From Flaccisagitta enflata (taxonomy: Eukaryota > Chaetognatha > Sagittoidea > Aphragmophora), in the NCBI GenBank assembly GCA_965153355.1, contig OZ231127.1:18414001-18478000 (forward strand): a DNA stretch of 64,000 nt, in the 5' to 3' direction. Position 1 is the first letter of the stretch; the number at the start of each line of letters is the position of its first letter. Below the pieces are notes generated by a model. That model did not search any database, was not told where the DNA came from, and saw only the letters and a list, made by a program, of their open reading frames with translations. Of this stretch, positions 34,620-45,998 are shown piece by piece. Position numbers and translations under genes: made by a program.

Positions 34620-36430
34620 AAGCTGTCTTTTGGCACGCTCGCCAAAAAAATCGCGGCATGAAAAAATGAAACAGAAAAAAAGGTCATCTTGGAACTCCTG
34701 GCACAAAAAATGTTGGCTCCGGCGCCCCGATTGCGCAATAGTACCACGCAAATCAATAAAAAAGATGTATTCTTAAATGGTCCAGCTTTTTGGTTTTCAG
34801 GATCAAGAAGAAAAAAAGTTCTTAATCTTGAAGCGTTAAGGCGTAGTGAAAATAATAATAGAAATCGTTTTAAAAAATCCATCAGTGAAAAAGAATTCTA
34901 GATAACTAGTGATTCACTTTGATCAGTTTGATGAGCTGTAACTTTCAAATCGTTTAAGATACAGACTTGGTCTGGAATGAAAGAAAATTCGAAAATCTCC
35001 AAAATTACTTCATCTGAAAAATTCTCAAAAAAATAATTTTCCGCCTTTTCATTAGATATAGAAATGGAAAACTTTTTTCAATGATTAAGTATTATGTCAA
35101 AACATTGGTTGGTTTTGAAAGGCTGTAACTTTTAAACGGTTTGAGATACAGGCCTGGGATTTGATAGAATAAATTTTGAACACTTTTTTAGAATAAATTT
35201 TGAACACTTTTTCCTGTCTGTGGTATCTTTAAATGAAGAGGCGCGTCTTTTTTTATTCGCGTGGTATACTTAGGAATGGGAGACCGGCGGCGCGAAAGCG
35301 TTTGGAATTCATGGATGGCAATCACTGACGAGACGGCGCCGCGAAAAAAAAGTCCCCGGTGCCCTTTGGCTCACTGGCCTTTGACTTTCTAATACATTAC
35401 ATCTCAAATTCAGTCACCGACGCTGTAAAATGAAGCTAAGTCGCAGTGTTGACGATAAAAAAACAATTTTTTCATTGAGTTTTTAGGTGTAAAACACATT
35501 TAAATCTTTTCCGTTTTGTTCCCTCCATCCTTTACACCAGTGGGGGAATAGCTAAGGTACCTATCGACATGCTTGAACCGATTCTAAGTCCAGAAACAAG
35601 AAGGAAATAGCAAAAACCTCTTTGGGAAATTCCACCAAAGGGAGAATCTAGCGTTGCGACATTTTCCTACTTCTTGAGTGTGATATCATATTTTCTTTGT
35701 ATGATATAGACCCGGAGACTAAATGACCGGTCATGGGTGGTGCCATAGACCTACGGTACGACTTCTTATGTTCGCTGGTATTTACTCCCAGCCAAAAAGC
35801 AAAAATCCCTAAAAATATGTACCTCCCTCTGGTTGCGAAGCCAATTTGCATATTCCGAGAATTCAGGGAATTTTGATGTATTGTATTATCATAAGTCACT
35901 CAAACACAAAACCGCCACTTAATCTTCATCAGTTGGAACCCTGACCATCATTAGGTCCCAAAAATTCACCCTCGCGAAAGTTTTTTTCCGCTTATTTTGA
36001 CCTTACTCCAGAAAAAATATCAAGATTGAGGGTTTTTGAAAATATTATTTCTTGGACGTGAAAGTCTAAGACTGTCTCCACGAGTCAAATTTTGCATTTC
36101 CAAGAACATGGCTGTGATCTCTAGTGAATGTAGAACAGGGCCATGTGTTTATTTTTTTGATTTTGTGCGTTTCTATGCAAACTTAGACTTTCACGCGAGA
36201 ACACTCAAACAGAATTTTGCAGATTTTGTTTTCTAGTCAGGGAGCATAAGGAAGTGTAGAGTCAAAATTGCAAAAGAACTCTGGAACTTCATTACTTTGA
36301 CATATTTTTTGTGCTGAACACAAATCTGACCTCTATTTTAAAATATTTTTTTTGTCCACCCTTCAAAAATTCATTTTTTCGCAATTTTTTGGGTAAAAAT
36401 GCATTTTTTTTGGCTATTTGAAGTACACTA
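34620..36430. other. No gene; one weak palindrome
   Basis: AT-rich DNA. Near 34930-35180 the words GCTGTAACTTT...AAACGGTTTGAGATACAGGC occur twice in diverged form. At 36055-36200 GTGAAAGTCTAAG faces CTTAGACTTTCAC in a short foldback with CATGGC/GCCATG inside. The latter resembles the palindrome at 49070-49225. Confidence 0.4.
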
Positions 36431-36439
36431 TCATCACCT

Positions 36440-37390
36440 GGTTGCATCTTTTAATCAAACCTAACAAGAATTGAAATTAGTATACAGTTTATAAGAACTT
36501 TGCAGCCATACAGGGACTGAGTATTGCCAGTAACAGGCCAAAAATGACCCAAAACAGCTAAAAACAGCATTTTTTTCCTAAAAACATCAGTGTTATTTAA
36601 AACTTTTTTGTCAATCACTCTCAATTAGGTCAGAACTAGGACAAATACACTTATTGAGAGCTTTAGACACTGCTATGGGATCATAACAGGCCAAAACTAG
36701 GCCAAAAATGGCTTCAAATGACCAAAATTTGCATTTTCTTTGAATAGATCATTGATATTCAAATTTTTTTTCACAAATCTCACTTAATCCTGTGAAGACT
36801 AGGTCAAATATGCTCAATAAGAGCTTTAGACATTGATACGGGAGTCATACCAGGTCAAAAACAGGCCAAAAATAGCCTAAGATAACCATAATTGGCATTT
36901 TCTACAAAAAGATCAATGTTATCTATATTTTTTTTGCCAATCTCGCTCTATCCAGTCAGAACTAGGTCAGATATACTAATTGAGAGCTTTGAAAATTGAT
37001 ACCAAGACCAAAACAGGCAAAAAAAGGCTTAAAATGACCAAAATTAACATTTTTATCGAAAAAAATTATTGTTTTATGGAATTTTTTTACAAATCTCACT
37101 CATTCAGTCAGAACTGGGTCAAATATACTTAATGAGATCTTTGGAAACTGTTTGCGGGGCTATAACAGGCTAAAAACAGGCTAAAATATCTTAAAATAGT
37201 CATAATTAAAACTTATGCGTAGAATTCCTTTGTAAATCTAACTATATCCAGTCAGAACTAGGGCAAATAAACATTGGACATGGATACCGGGGTCATAATA
37301 TACCAACAACAGGCTAAAAGTAGTCTAAAATAGCCAAAATTAGCATTTTCATTAATCAAATCATTATTATTAAAATTTTCAAACCAATCT
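36440..37390. repeat. Tandem array, ~155-165 bp unit, about six units
   Basis: Each unit has CAGTCAGAACTAGGTCAAAT, ACT(C/T)AATGAGAGCTTT, GACATTGATACGGG, ATAACAGGCCAAAA, AAAATGACCAAAATT, GGCATTTT and a T-rich stretch ending CCAATCTCACT. Units are well diverged from each other (75-85 percent by eye), so the array is old. Confidence 0.8.
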
Positions 37391-37445
37391 GCCATTAAGC
37401 TCCCTGACTATTCGGAAAAGAACGATGAGAAGACGTGGGTAAGAA

Positions 37446-37869
<424 letters not shown>

Positions 37870-38256
37870 TGGAGACGGTAAAAGAGCTAGGAGGAGATAA
37901 GAGGCTGGCTGGCTGGCGGAAATACCGACAGACAAAAAGACGGAGACAGGCTGGCAGAAAAAGACTGACAAACTGACGGAGATAGACAAATGGAGATAGA
38001 CAATAGGAGACAGACAGAGGGAGACAGTCGGACTGACATAGCAGTGTAGTGTTTCGATCTAGCTTCTGTTCTGACTTACGCCCGATGAGGATGGTGAATC
38101 TGAGTGAAAGGGGATCAAATGAAAGTTGAGTAATCCTAGTCAAGATCCTGCTTCGTAGCTACTAGATAGACAAACAGAAATGTTGCCTCTTATCCTAACT
38201 TGCATGACGTTGGAAATGTTTTTCGCGAAACAAAAACGGAAGATAAATGAAAATAG

Positions 38257-38424
38257 GAGCAAGGCCTGATACACAGCCACCAGTTGCTGATGGGTGGGCA
38301 GGGGTGGATATGCGCGTTTTTCCACTTTTCGACTCATGCTGACGGACGGACGGACCGATGGACCAATGGACCAACGGACCGACAGACAAAGCCTCTTATA
38401 GAGTTGCGTGTCCGCAACTCAAAA
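38257..38424 (-). mobile_element. Tag element, copy K
   Basis: The minus strand reads TTGAGTTGCGGACACGCAAC, CTCTATAAGAGGCTTTG, the tetramer tract, AGTGGAAAAACGCGCATATC-like body, CCCCTGCCCACCC, ATCAGCAACTGG and GTGTATCAGGCCTTGC. The distal tag complement has two changes. Confidence 0.85.
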
Positions 38425-38554
38425 GGAAAACGGTGAAGGTCTTAGAATTCATAACCCATGCCGTGTTAGCGTTATGGTTTGATTAAAAGAACTTTTGCTT
38501 ATTGTCCGGTGTCTCCATTCTGCAAATACTTATGCCTCTACCCTTTTCACTCTA

Positions 38555-38680
38555 TTAAGATGCGTCATCGCATCTCTATAAGAGGGACTGTCTGTCTGTC
38601 CGTCGGTCTGTCAGTCCGTTGGTCCCTAGGTATGTCCGTCACGCTTCCTCTAATATCGCGCTGATGACGCATCGAGTTGC
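38555..38680 (+). mobile_element. Tag element, copy L, with a different tag
   Basis: Tag GATGCGTCATC at 38559-38569 overlaps its local hairpin (GATGCG TCAT CGCATC), followed by CTCTATAAGAGGG and a degenerate tetramer tract. The distal GATGACGCATC at 38663-38673 is an exact 11-base complement of the tag. The usual CCCCTGCCCACCC block and CCTTGTT tail are not seen, so the 3' end is missing or diverged. Confidence 0.8.
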
Positions 38681-38689
38681 CCGTTTTTT

Positions 38690-39650
38690 CTACTCTTATG
38701 ACCAATGTCAATTGAGGAAAGTTTTTTGATGTTCTTGGAACATGATTTTGTATATTTTGATATGGCATTGCAGGGACCTATAAACCATAGGCCAAAATTC
38801 CTTAAAGGGTCTGTTGGTGATGCCTGTAAAATGTTCATGACCCTGGGAGGCATTTTTAGGTTGTCATATAATAATTTATTTAATGCTATCAACCAAAAAT
38901 TGCAAAATTTGCTAATTCTAAGCTTTTTTTCTCTCTACAAGCTTTCTAAAAGTTGATTTATAGCCCTGACACTTGGCATGTACATCAAATGGACCTTAAA
39001 TAAGTTGTATAGAAAAAAAATTAATGTGTGATAATTTTCAGGTACCTAAATTAAGAAAAAAAAATGTTTTTTTTTATAGTATTAATGGAAAATGCTGTTG
39101 TTACCCCCCTTGAAGTAGACCAATTTGGACGACAATTTTATCTGGAGGTACTTCACATCAAGTACTACCTCCATGTCAAAGTTTGTCAAAATAGAAGCGC
39201 TTAAAACACCAAAAATTGTATTTGAAGTTAGCCTTAATTTTACAATTTTTTTAAATTATATTTTTTGATATAGCGCCCTAACGAAAAAAGATTTTGCATT
39301 GATTTTTTACATTTTAACACCCCATAGACTATTTTATAGAACGGTAAAAAAAAAATCATAAATATGCAAACTTCATTTTCATCACCCTTTGACTGGTCAA
39401 ATTTCGTCTTCGTTTGCACTGTGACCTAAGGACGCCCTTTGGCTAGTTTACGTCGCGCACAATCAATCAAACACAATCACAATTGCGGCATCTTAAAACC
39501 AAATGTACATTTTCACACTGGAGCGTGTCCGACAGACCGATGGATTGATGGTCAAAGCCTCTTGCAGTCCACAATCATATAAAGTCAAATTAGACCCCTT
39601 TGTTGATAAAAATGATTAAATCATGAATCATGATAATGGTAAGAATGAAA
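38690..39650. other. No gene seen
   Basis: AT-rich, many homopolymer A and T runs. No convincing exon or repeat. A faint tag-element trace (GACAGACCGATGG...AAAGCCTCTTG) at 39530-39563. Confidence 0.45.
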
Positions 39651-39664
39651 CACGTGTAGACAAC

Positions 39665-39945
39665 ACCATGTCATAAGTGGGTTGAGTGGGATAAAGGGGC
39701 GTTAGGTGTTTTTTCCCCAGCAGGGTGGGATTTTATGGACTATTTAGGTGGGTTGAGTGGGATAGAGGGGGGTCAGGTGTTTTTTTTCATCGGGTTGGAA
39801 TTTGACGGACTGTTTAGGTGGGTTGAGTGGGATAAAGTGGAGTTAGGTAATTTTCCCCATCTGGGTGGGATTTGATGGACTGTTTAGGTGGGTTGAGTGG
39901 GATGAAGGGGCTTATCTGGGAGGAATTGACGGACTGTGTGTCCCC
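39665..39945. repeat. Minisatellite, ~79-80 bp unit, 3.5 units
   Basis: The unit contains GGGTTGAGTGGGATAAAGGG, GCGTTAGGTG, TTTTTTCCCC, CAGGGTGGGATTTGATGG and ACTGTTTAGGT. Homologous to 7860-8010, about 32 kb away. Confidence 0.85.
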
Positions 39946-40029
39946 TTACAGTTTAAGAAAAAAATCCGCGCGCTGTCCCCGTTTTAATCTGGCCTCGTTT
40001 TCCGGCTGAGGATCTATGCCAAGCACGTT

Positions 40030-40030
40030 C

Positions 40031-40117
<87 letters not shown>
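40030..40117. repeat. (CT)n microsatellite
   Basis: About 43 CT units. Confidence 0.95.
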
Positions 40118-40122
<5 letters not shown>

Positions 40123-40335
40123 AAGGACTCTTGATTTGATCTTGGCTTTAACTTGGTTTCCTCGTTCTTCGGCTGCTGTCGGTCTCCATGGAGCTTTTGT
40201 TTTGTTGACCGTTATCTAGAGGCCTGGTTGGCCTTGTTTTGGTTTTGTCCTTGTTTTGTTTTTGATTGTTTTAAAAACAACTTATCTTGACCGACCAAAA
40301 GTGCGACTCATCTTTTCTTGTGTATCTTGGTCCAA

Positions 40336-40352
40336 ACACACACACACACGCA

Positions 40353-40418
<66 letters not shown>

Positions 40419-41023
40419 ACGGCCCAGAAAAACTCATTTTTCTGAAAAGTACTCATCCTTGCGGCTTTTCTGGAAGATAAAACACTAAAGATTATGAATT
40501 GAGTCGAAAAAAATTTTTTTGAGATCTTTCTATGGCGGAAGTATGAGGTCAAAGTAGATATTAGGTCAAAATTTCAAAATGAGAATTTTGTTAATCTAAC
40601 TACAGATTCAGAATCCTCACAAAAAACTGTGTGAAGAAAGTGCTCTCCTTTTTTTGATATTCCTTCAGGAAGATAGTCAAAATTGAGGTCAAAAACCCAA
40701 ATAAGGCCAATTTCGTACAAAAGAGTAATTTTGACCCGATCAAGATTTTCAATTAAAATTTTGATAAACTTCCTGATGGAATATCAAAAAAAGAAAAGCA
40801 CTTTGTTCACACAGTTTTTTGCAAGGATTCTGAATCTGCAATCAGATTTACAAAACTCTCATTTTGAAATTTTGACCTAATATCTACTTTGACCTAATAC
40901 TTCCACCATAGAAAAATTTCAAACAAAATTTTTTTGGCTCAATTCATAATCTTTAGTGTTTTATCTTCCAGAAAAGCCGCAAGGATGAGTACTTTTCAGA
41001 AAAATGAGTTATTCTGGGACGTC

Positions 41024-41119
<96 letters not shown>
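40336..41119. repeat. (CA)n microsatellite split by a foldback element
   Basis: CA/CACG units at 40336-40415 and CA units at 41026-41119 flank the palindrome at 40416-41025, so one original CA array appears to have been the insertion target. Confidence 0.85.
40416..41025. mobile_element. 610-bp foldback element inside a CA microsatellite
   Basis: The ends TAGACGGCCCAG and, in reverse, TAGACGTCCCAG continue as AAAACTCATTTTTCTGAAAA and GTACTCATCCTTGCGGC on both arms. Arms of about 300 bp are roughly 95 percent complementary. Each flank is ACACACAC, so a target duplication cannot be measured. No transposase. Confidence 0.85.
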
Positions 41120-41121
<2 letters not shown>

Positions 41122-41249
41122 AGTCACTGTCACTTTTCTATGTTTTGACTTGTCTTTCTGGGTCATCGCCCAGTCAAAAGAGATGGAATCTTAGAATCCT
41201 TGTCCGCCTCTGAGCAGCCCTTAGTGGCAATGATATGACTGAAGCTGCA

Positions 41250-41930
41250 GCTGTATCTGACGCTAGCTATGGTGACTTAGATGGCAGCCGTGATGGCACT
41301 TATGCTATCCACGATGGCTTCCAGGCCATGCTAACTGTGATGATTTTGATGGCAGCTGTGATGGCACCGATGCTATCCACGATGGCTTCAATGCTAATTG
41401 TGATGATTACAATGGAAGCTGTCATGGCACCGATGCTAGCCGCGATGGCTTCAATGCTGTGATGATTTTGATGGCAGCCGTGATGGCACTGATGCTAGCC
41501 GCAATGGCTTCAATGCTAACTGTGATGATTACGATGGCAACCATGATGGCACTGATGCTAGCCGCGATGGCCTCAATGCTAACTGTGATGATTACAATGG
41601 CAACCGTGTTGGCATCGATGCTATCCATAATGGCTTCCATGCTAACTGTGATGATTTCAATGGCAGCTGTGATGGCACTGATGCTAGCCGCGATGGCTTC
41701 AATGCTAACTGTGATGATTACAATGGCAACCATGATGGCACTGACGCTAGCCGCGTTGGCTTCAATGCTAACTGTGATGATTTCAATGGTAGCTGTGATA
41801 GCATCAATGCTAGCCGCAATGGCTTCAATGCTGTGATGATTTCGATGGCAGCTGTGATGGCACTGATGCTTGCCATGAAGGCTTCAATGTTAACTGTGAT
41901 GATGGCTCCGATGCCAGTCGTGAATGGTAT
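41250..41930. repeat. 63-bp minisatellite, about ten units, open on both strands
   Basis: The unit has GATGGCTTCAATGCTAACTG, TGATGATTACGATGGCAACC and ATGATGGCACTGATGCTAGC, then CGC. The period is divisible by three, so reading frames stay open: plus strand Met/Ala-rich 21-residue repeat (ASMLTVMITMATMMALMLAA), minus strand Ile/Ala-rich (VSIEAIAASISAI). Units differ by a few bases, mostly in the ATTACGATGG and CCATG parts. No splice sites or signal support a gene. Confidence 0.85.
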
Positions 41931-42274
41931 TGATACTAGGCGTGAATGATTTCGATGCCAGTTGTGAGTAGTTTCGATACTAGCTGTAATAGCACCGACG
42001 CTTGCCGTGTATGGTTTCGATACCGGCTCGCATGATTTGTTGAATGCTTCATTTTTTTTCCTTGCAGTGACCATTGAGGATTGCTCTATTTTTGGAAAAA
42101 GACCAAGTTTGCCCTTAAGGTCTTGTTGTTTCTTCAATCAGTAATCTAGCTCATGTGACAGAGATCAATGTCCATTAAACGATTCGATCCCAATTGACAA
42201 TCCAATTTTCCCGTCCACCTAATTGAACCAAGTTGCTCAATTGTGATTACTTCCCTCTATTCGTTCTTGCTTCT

Positions 42275-42471
42275 TTTTTAGTCGCGTGCTACGCGACTCT
42301 ACACCCCGTCGGTCGGTTGGTCGGTTGGTCGGTTGGTCGGTCCCCATTTTACTTTTTTTTATGTTTTTGCGGTCTTTGGGCTCACTGCTTCTTGTCAAAT
42401 GCTTTAGTAACTCAAATACTGCCCCTGCCCACCCGCACGCGACTGAGGTAGCCGTGTATCCGGCCTTGTTT
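42275..42471 (+). mobile_element. Tag element, copy M (type copy)
   Basis: A full copy in order: TTTTTTAGTCGCGTGC (tag AGTCGCGTGC at 42280-42289), local complement ACGCGACT at 42291-42298, CTACACCCCGTCGG, GGTCGGTT repeats, a unique body, CTGCCCCTGCCCACCC, exact distal complement GCACGCGACT at 42435-42444, GAGGTAGCC, GTGTATCCGGCCTTGTT. No open frame, no polymerase III boxes of standard form, no obvious target duplication. Confidence 0.92.
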
Positions 42472-42744
42472 CTTCCTCTCTTTAATTTTTTTAAAGAATT
42501 CTCTTCGCCGACGTCGGCCAGCGGTTTTTTCTTTCTTTGACAAGATTAATCTCATTCATGTTTTTTTTTTTTCACTGACTACGAATCATCTCAGATCCCA
42601 ATCTTATTGATGTTGATAATTGATTTTGTAAGACTGCCTTCCGTGCCTACTGCCTACCTCTGCCATCTGCACACTGCCTCTGGCATTCACTCCTTGTCTG
42701 TACACTCTTTCATTATCACGTTGTTACTGCTTTACTCCATAACG

Positions 42745-42915
42745 TCTTGGTCGGTCGATTGGTCGGTTGGAAACATTTACATTTTTTTTTTGGGGGGGGG
42801 GGTATAAGGGTAGTTTTTAAATTGCTGCCCCTGCCCATATGCTTAATCATCATGTTTCATCACTGCCCCTGCCCACTCGCGCGTGACTTTCGTAACCGTG
42901 TATCCGGCCGTGTTT
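42745..42915 (+). mobile_element. Tag element fragment
   Basis: GGTCGGTCGATTGGTCGGTT at the left, two CTGCCCCTGCCCA blocks, CGCGCGTGACT, then GTGTATCCGGCCGTGTT. The 5' tag is missing. Confidence 0.7.
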
Positions 42916-42959
42916 TCTCAATGTCGGAACCAATTGATAACTGAGGCCAAGATTAATTT

Positions 42960-43060
42960 GGCAGATCATTCCTCCATATGTCATTCAGATCATCCCTCCA
43001 TATGTCATTCAGATTATTCCTCCATATGTCATTCAGATCATTCCTCCATATGTCATTCTC
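42960..43060. repeat. 24-bp tandem repeat, four units
   Basis: Units of CATATGTCATTCAGATCATT then CCTC. Confidence 0.9.
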
Positions 43061-43463
43061 AATCTGACCCCTTTGGCTCAAAATTTGAGTCTTGATGCGG
43101 TCAGTCGGTCAGCGACATCTTTTTTGAAATCGTATGGACGCGATTCTAGAAGACTAAAACCCTCCATGTTGGTCGGCCGGGCCGTTTGGGTCCGTTGGTG
43201 TCACTCAGCTTTTATCGGGCATTCTGCGCCTCTGCATCACTGCCCCTGCCTACCGGCATGTGATTGTAGGTTTAACTAGATTTTAGCTAGTTGGTCGTGG
43301 CCCTGTGTGTACTTCCGTTCTTATTTTTCTTCTTTTCCCCCTTTTTTCCATCGCAGTTTCACTTCGATTTAAAGTGAATTTGGTTCGATAAATGACGTAA
43401 CTTTGTTTATTCGTTTGACTGATTGTTTCTTTCATTCGAAGTCGCCTAAATTCTTCAAGTTTT

Positions 43464-43520
43464 AAGTTGCGCACTCGCGACTCTATAAAGGTCGGTCGGT
43501 CCGTCAGTCTGTCGCAATAG
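43464..43520 (+). mobile_element. Tag element 5' fragment
   Basis: AAGTTGCGCACTCGCGACTC, TATAAAGGTCGGTCGGTCCG only. Confidence 0.6.
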
Positions 43521-43734
43521 TCGATTTGGTATCGGGTGTTCGATTAAAAAGAGTAGAGGTTTTCCATTGAATACGCCCGCATGGAGCAAAGACGCAAACA
43601 AGGTACCATTTGATAAAGGTCAATCTGTTTGACTTTTTGGTGAATGATTTTTTGTTTAATCAAGAAAGATTTCCAAGTAAATCAAGGTGAAAAACTTCCC
43701 CAAATCAAAAACCAGGAGAAACTATAACTGGCTA

Positions 43735-43842
43735 TAACTATAACTGGCTCTGTCCGTTGGTCGGTTGGTTGGTTGGTTGGTCTCTAACGCATTCGTTCGA
43801 CGATCCACACGTCGCACCTTATTGGCCTACTTGGCCTTGTTC
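43735..43842 (+). mobile_element. Tag element, second subfamily, 5' truncated
   Basis: TATAACTGGCTCTGTCCG, TTGG tetramers, AACGCATTCGTTCGACGATC, CACACGTCGCACC, TTGGCCTACTTGGCCTTGTT. Matches 60924-61056. Confidence 0.8.
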
Positions 43843-43969
43843 AATTGTTTCCGGGTTTTACCCCAATGTTTGAGATGGATGTTCTCGGGACGTTTAAAGT
43901 CGCGTACAGTAAAAGAATATCTGTTCAATTAACGATAGTGCATTTCACTAAAAATGTATTGCTTCCTTC

Positions 43970-44910
43970 TTTTGGGCCTTGAGGTTGGAATTTGGGCCTC
44001 ACGTCTGGGATTTGGGCCTCGAGGCTGGGATAGAAGCCACAAGGCTGGTTGGGGGAAGGGGGATACGAAGGAGAAGAAGAAGGAGGAGAAGAAAATTCCC
44101 CATATGTACACCGCTTTCAGATCGGACTGTCGCGAAAAGAAGATATATTACTCATAAAATACTCAAGACAACTACTTGATTCTTTTTTTCTGTGGTAGAT
44201 AATTTGATTAAGTTTTGTTACAAAAAAATCGTGAAAGCCCTAGTGTTGATATACTTGCTCTAAATATCATGACAAAAATTAGTCGATTTCAGCCAAAAAT
44301 AGCCTTTTTTCATGGAAAAAATGAAGTTAGATAGCAGCAGTGCTTCTTTTTTTCAACAAGAGTGGTCCTACAGTGTTGGTTATGAGGAATAAGTGAAGTT
44401 TTGTTAAAAATACTAAAAGATTTGACTTTTGTGATGCAGTAATTATTGATTTTGACCCCAAAACACCGCAAAAACCTCAAGATTTTGGAAAATTTTGAAA
44501 AATTGTCTGCAAATTGTTCAAAATTAAAATCAGTGAGAACATTTTTTCCTTACATCATAATCTACATTAGATTCTCTCGAATTCTAGACCAAGCCCAGAA
44601 ATTCAGCTCAATTTGTGTAGAAATGACAACTATGAAATAAAATAAAGAAAAAGTTGTTGGGGAAAAAAATCCTTCAATGTGAAACATGCAATATTCATTT
44701 ATTGTAAGTAGGAGGCTTAAATTTTTTAGTTGGTGGGACATTCTTTGCTTGTAGCAAAACTTAATCAAATTATCTATCAGGGGAAAAAAGAAAAAACTAA
44801 TTACTATGAATAGTTTTGGAGTTATACATCTTCTTTTCGCGACAGTTCGATCTGAAAGCGGTGTATGAAAGCGTTGGTCATCAACCCCTTTGGGGCCGCT
44901 GGACAAAAGG
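43970..44910 (-). mobile_element. GGGCAGCGGCCCC element, fragment split by an insertion
   Basis: The left part has GGGCCTCGAGGCTGGGAT minisatellite units and AAAATTCCCCATATG. The right part, after the insertion at 44109-44863, continues TGAAAGCGTTGGTCATC, AACCCCTTTGGGGCCGCTGG. In the copy at 25818 the matching parts are adjacent (CCCATGAGTGAAAGC). Confidence 0.7.
44109..44863. mobile_element. 755-bp foldback element with TA target
   Basis: The ends CACCGCTTTCAGATCGGACT and, in reverse, CACCGCTTTCAGATCGAACT are each followed by GTCGCGAAAAGAAGAT and flanked by TA (44107-44108 and 44864-44865). The arms match through AATTTGATTAAGTTTTG. The interior is unique AT-rich DNA. Confidence 0.8.
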
Positions 44911-45130
44911 ATGTCTTTCAGATTCAGTCTTATGGAAAACCAAGAGTGGCACGCGTAATAGTCAGTCAGTGGGGGCTAACAGGGCCCTCTTCCATTTAAT
45001 TCAGTTTGGGTAAAGTTAGGGAAATTGTTCCACCTCGCATATAACCATGTTCCAATTTTTAAACGCATGTTTCAATACTTCAATTTTTTGTGTTTTCAAA
45101 ACGGTAAAAAAGGTGATAAGATTACTAAGA

Positions 45131-45301
45131 TATGCAGTCAAGCTAATAGTTTTTCAGATAAGCATTTCTTTTGTTAATTGTAAAGGATAGTTGTGAGCAA
45201 TCCGGAGTAAACACCATTGAAAGCTTGCAAGGCTTTCATCCTTTATAAATTGGAGAATTCTGGCCTCCTTTTCTAAGGGCAATGTTGTTTCAACTTTCAT
45301 A
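45131..45301. repeat. 171-bp direct repeat, copy 1
   Basis: TATGCAGTCAAGCTAATAGT to TTTCAACTTTCATA, repeated at 45502-45672 with a single visible difference (CAGATAAGC versus CAGGTAAGC). On the minus strand each copy holds a 45-residue open frame (KVETTLPLEKEARIL...), but the near-identity alone explains its conservation. Confidence 0.95.
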
Positions 45302-45501
45302 AGTATCAGTACCTTGGTACAGAATGCCGGCGGTCCCATATGGTTGAACCTCGATTCTTGCCTCTAAGGGTATGGTTTTCTAATCAATATTGCTAGTGTC
45401 AGTACTTCCATCAGTACATTAGTAATATTTGATTTTTACTTTTTTAAGAGATTTTGTGTATACTAAATGGTATAGGCCTGTCCGAACCTGTACTAATGAG
45501 G

Positions 45502-45672
45502 TATGCAGTCAAGCTAATAGTTTTTCAGGTAAGCATTTCTTTTGTTAATTGTAAAGGATAGTTGTGAGCAATCCGGAGTAAACACCATTGAAAGCTTGCA
45601 AGGCTTTCATCCTTTATAAATTGGAGAATTCTGGCCTCCTTTTCTAAGGGCAATGTTGTTTCAACTTTCATA
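45502..45672. repeat. 171-bp direct repeat, copy 2
   Basis: Offset 371 bp from copy 1. The change to TTTTTCAGGTAAGC creates a word resembling an abutting acceptor and donor, probably by chance. The 200 bp between copies is not duplicated within this window. Confidence 0.95.
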
Positions 45673-45998
45673 CATATTTTTTCCCTTACTGGCTGTAACT
45701 TTAGCACTGTTTTCAAGCTTTTTGAAACACAAAAATCTCATGGTTTTAAAACTTTAGAATTGCAAAGTTTTCAAACGGCAACTATGCCTCAAAATTCGTT
45801 TCAAAAGTTGCACATACATGTGGTATTGAAACGACAATATAAGATCGTTTTAAAACTGCATAAGAACACCCATTTCAAACGGCTTTTTTAAGCATTTTTG
45901 TGACAAAAATTCATAATTTTTTTTACAATAATCCACTTTTTTGCATTTTTGAAATGATTTTTGGCGGTTTAATACGTTATAAAGTAACGCCACGGAAT

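Noticed and set aside
45154-45339. 45-residue frame conserved in two copies (KVETTLPLEKEARIL)
   Set aside because: The DNA copies are almost identical, so conservation of the frame gives no evidence of selection. No splice signals flank it.
45519-45540. TTTTTCAG|GTAAGC as a functional splice site pair
   Set aside because: An acceptor directly joined to a donor would give a zero-length exon. The first copy of the repeat lacks it, so it is most likely a point change.
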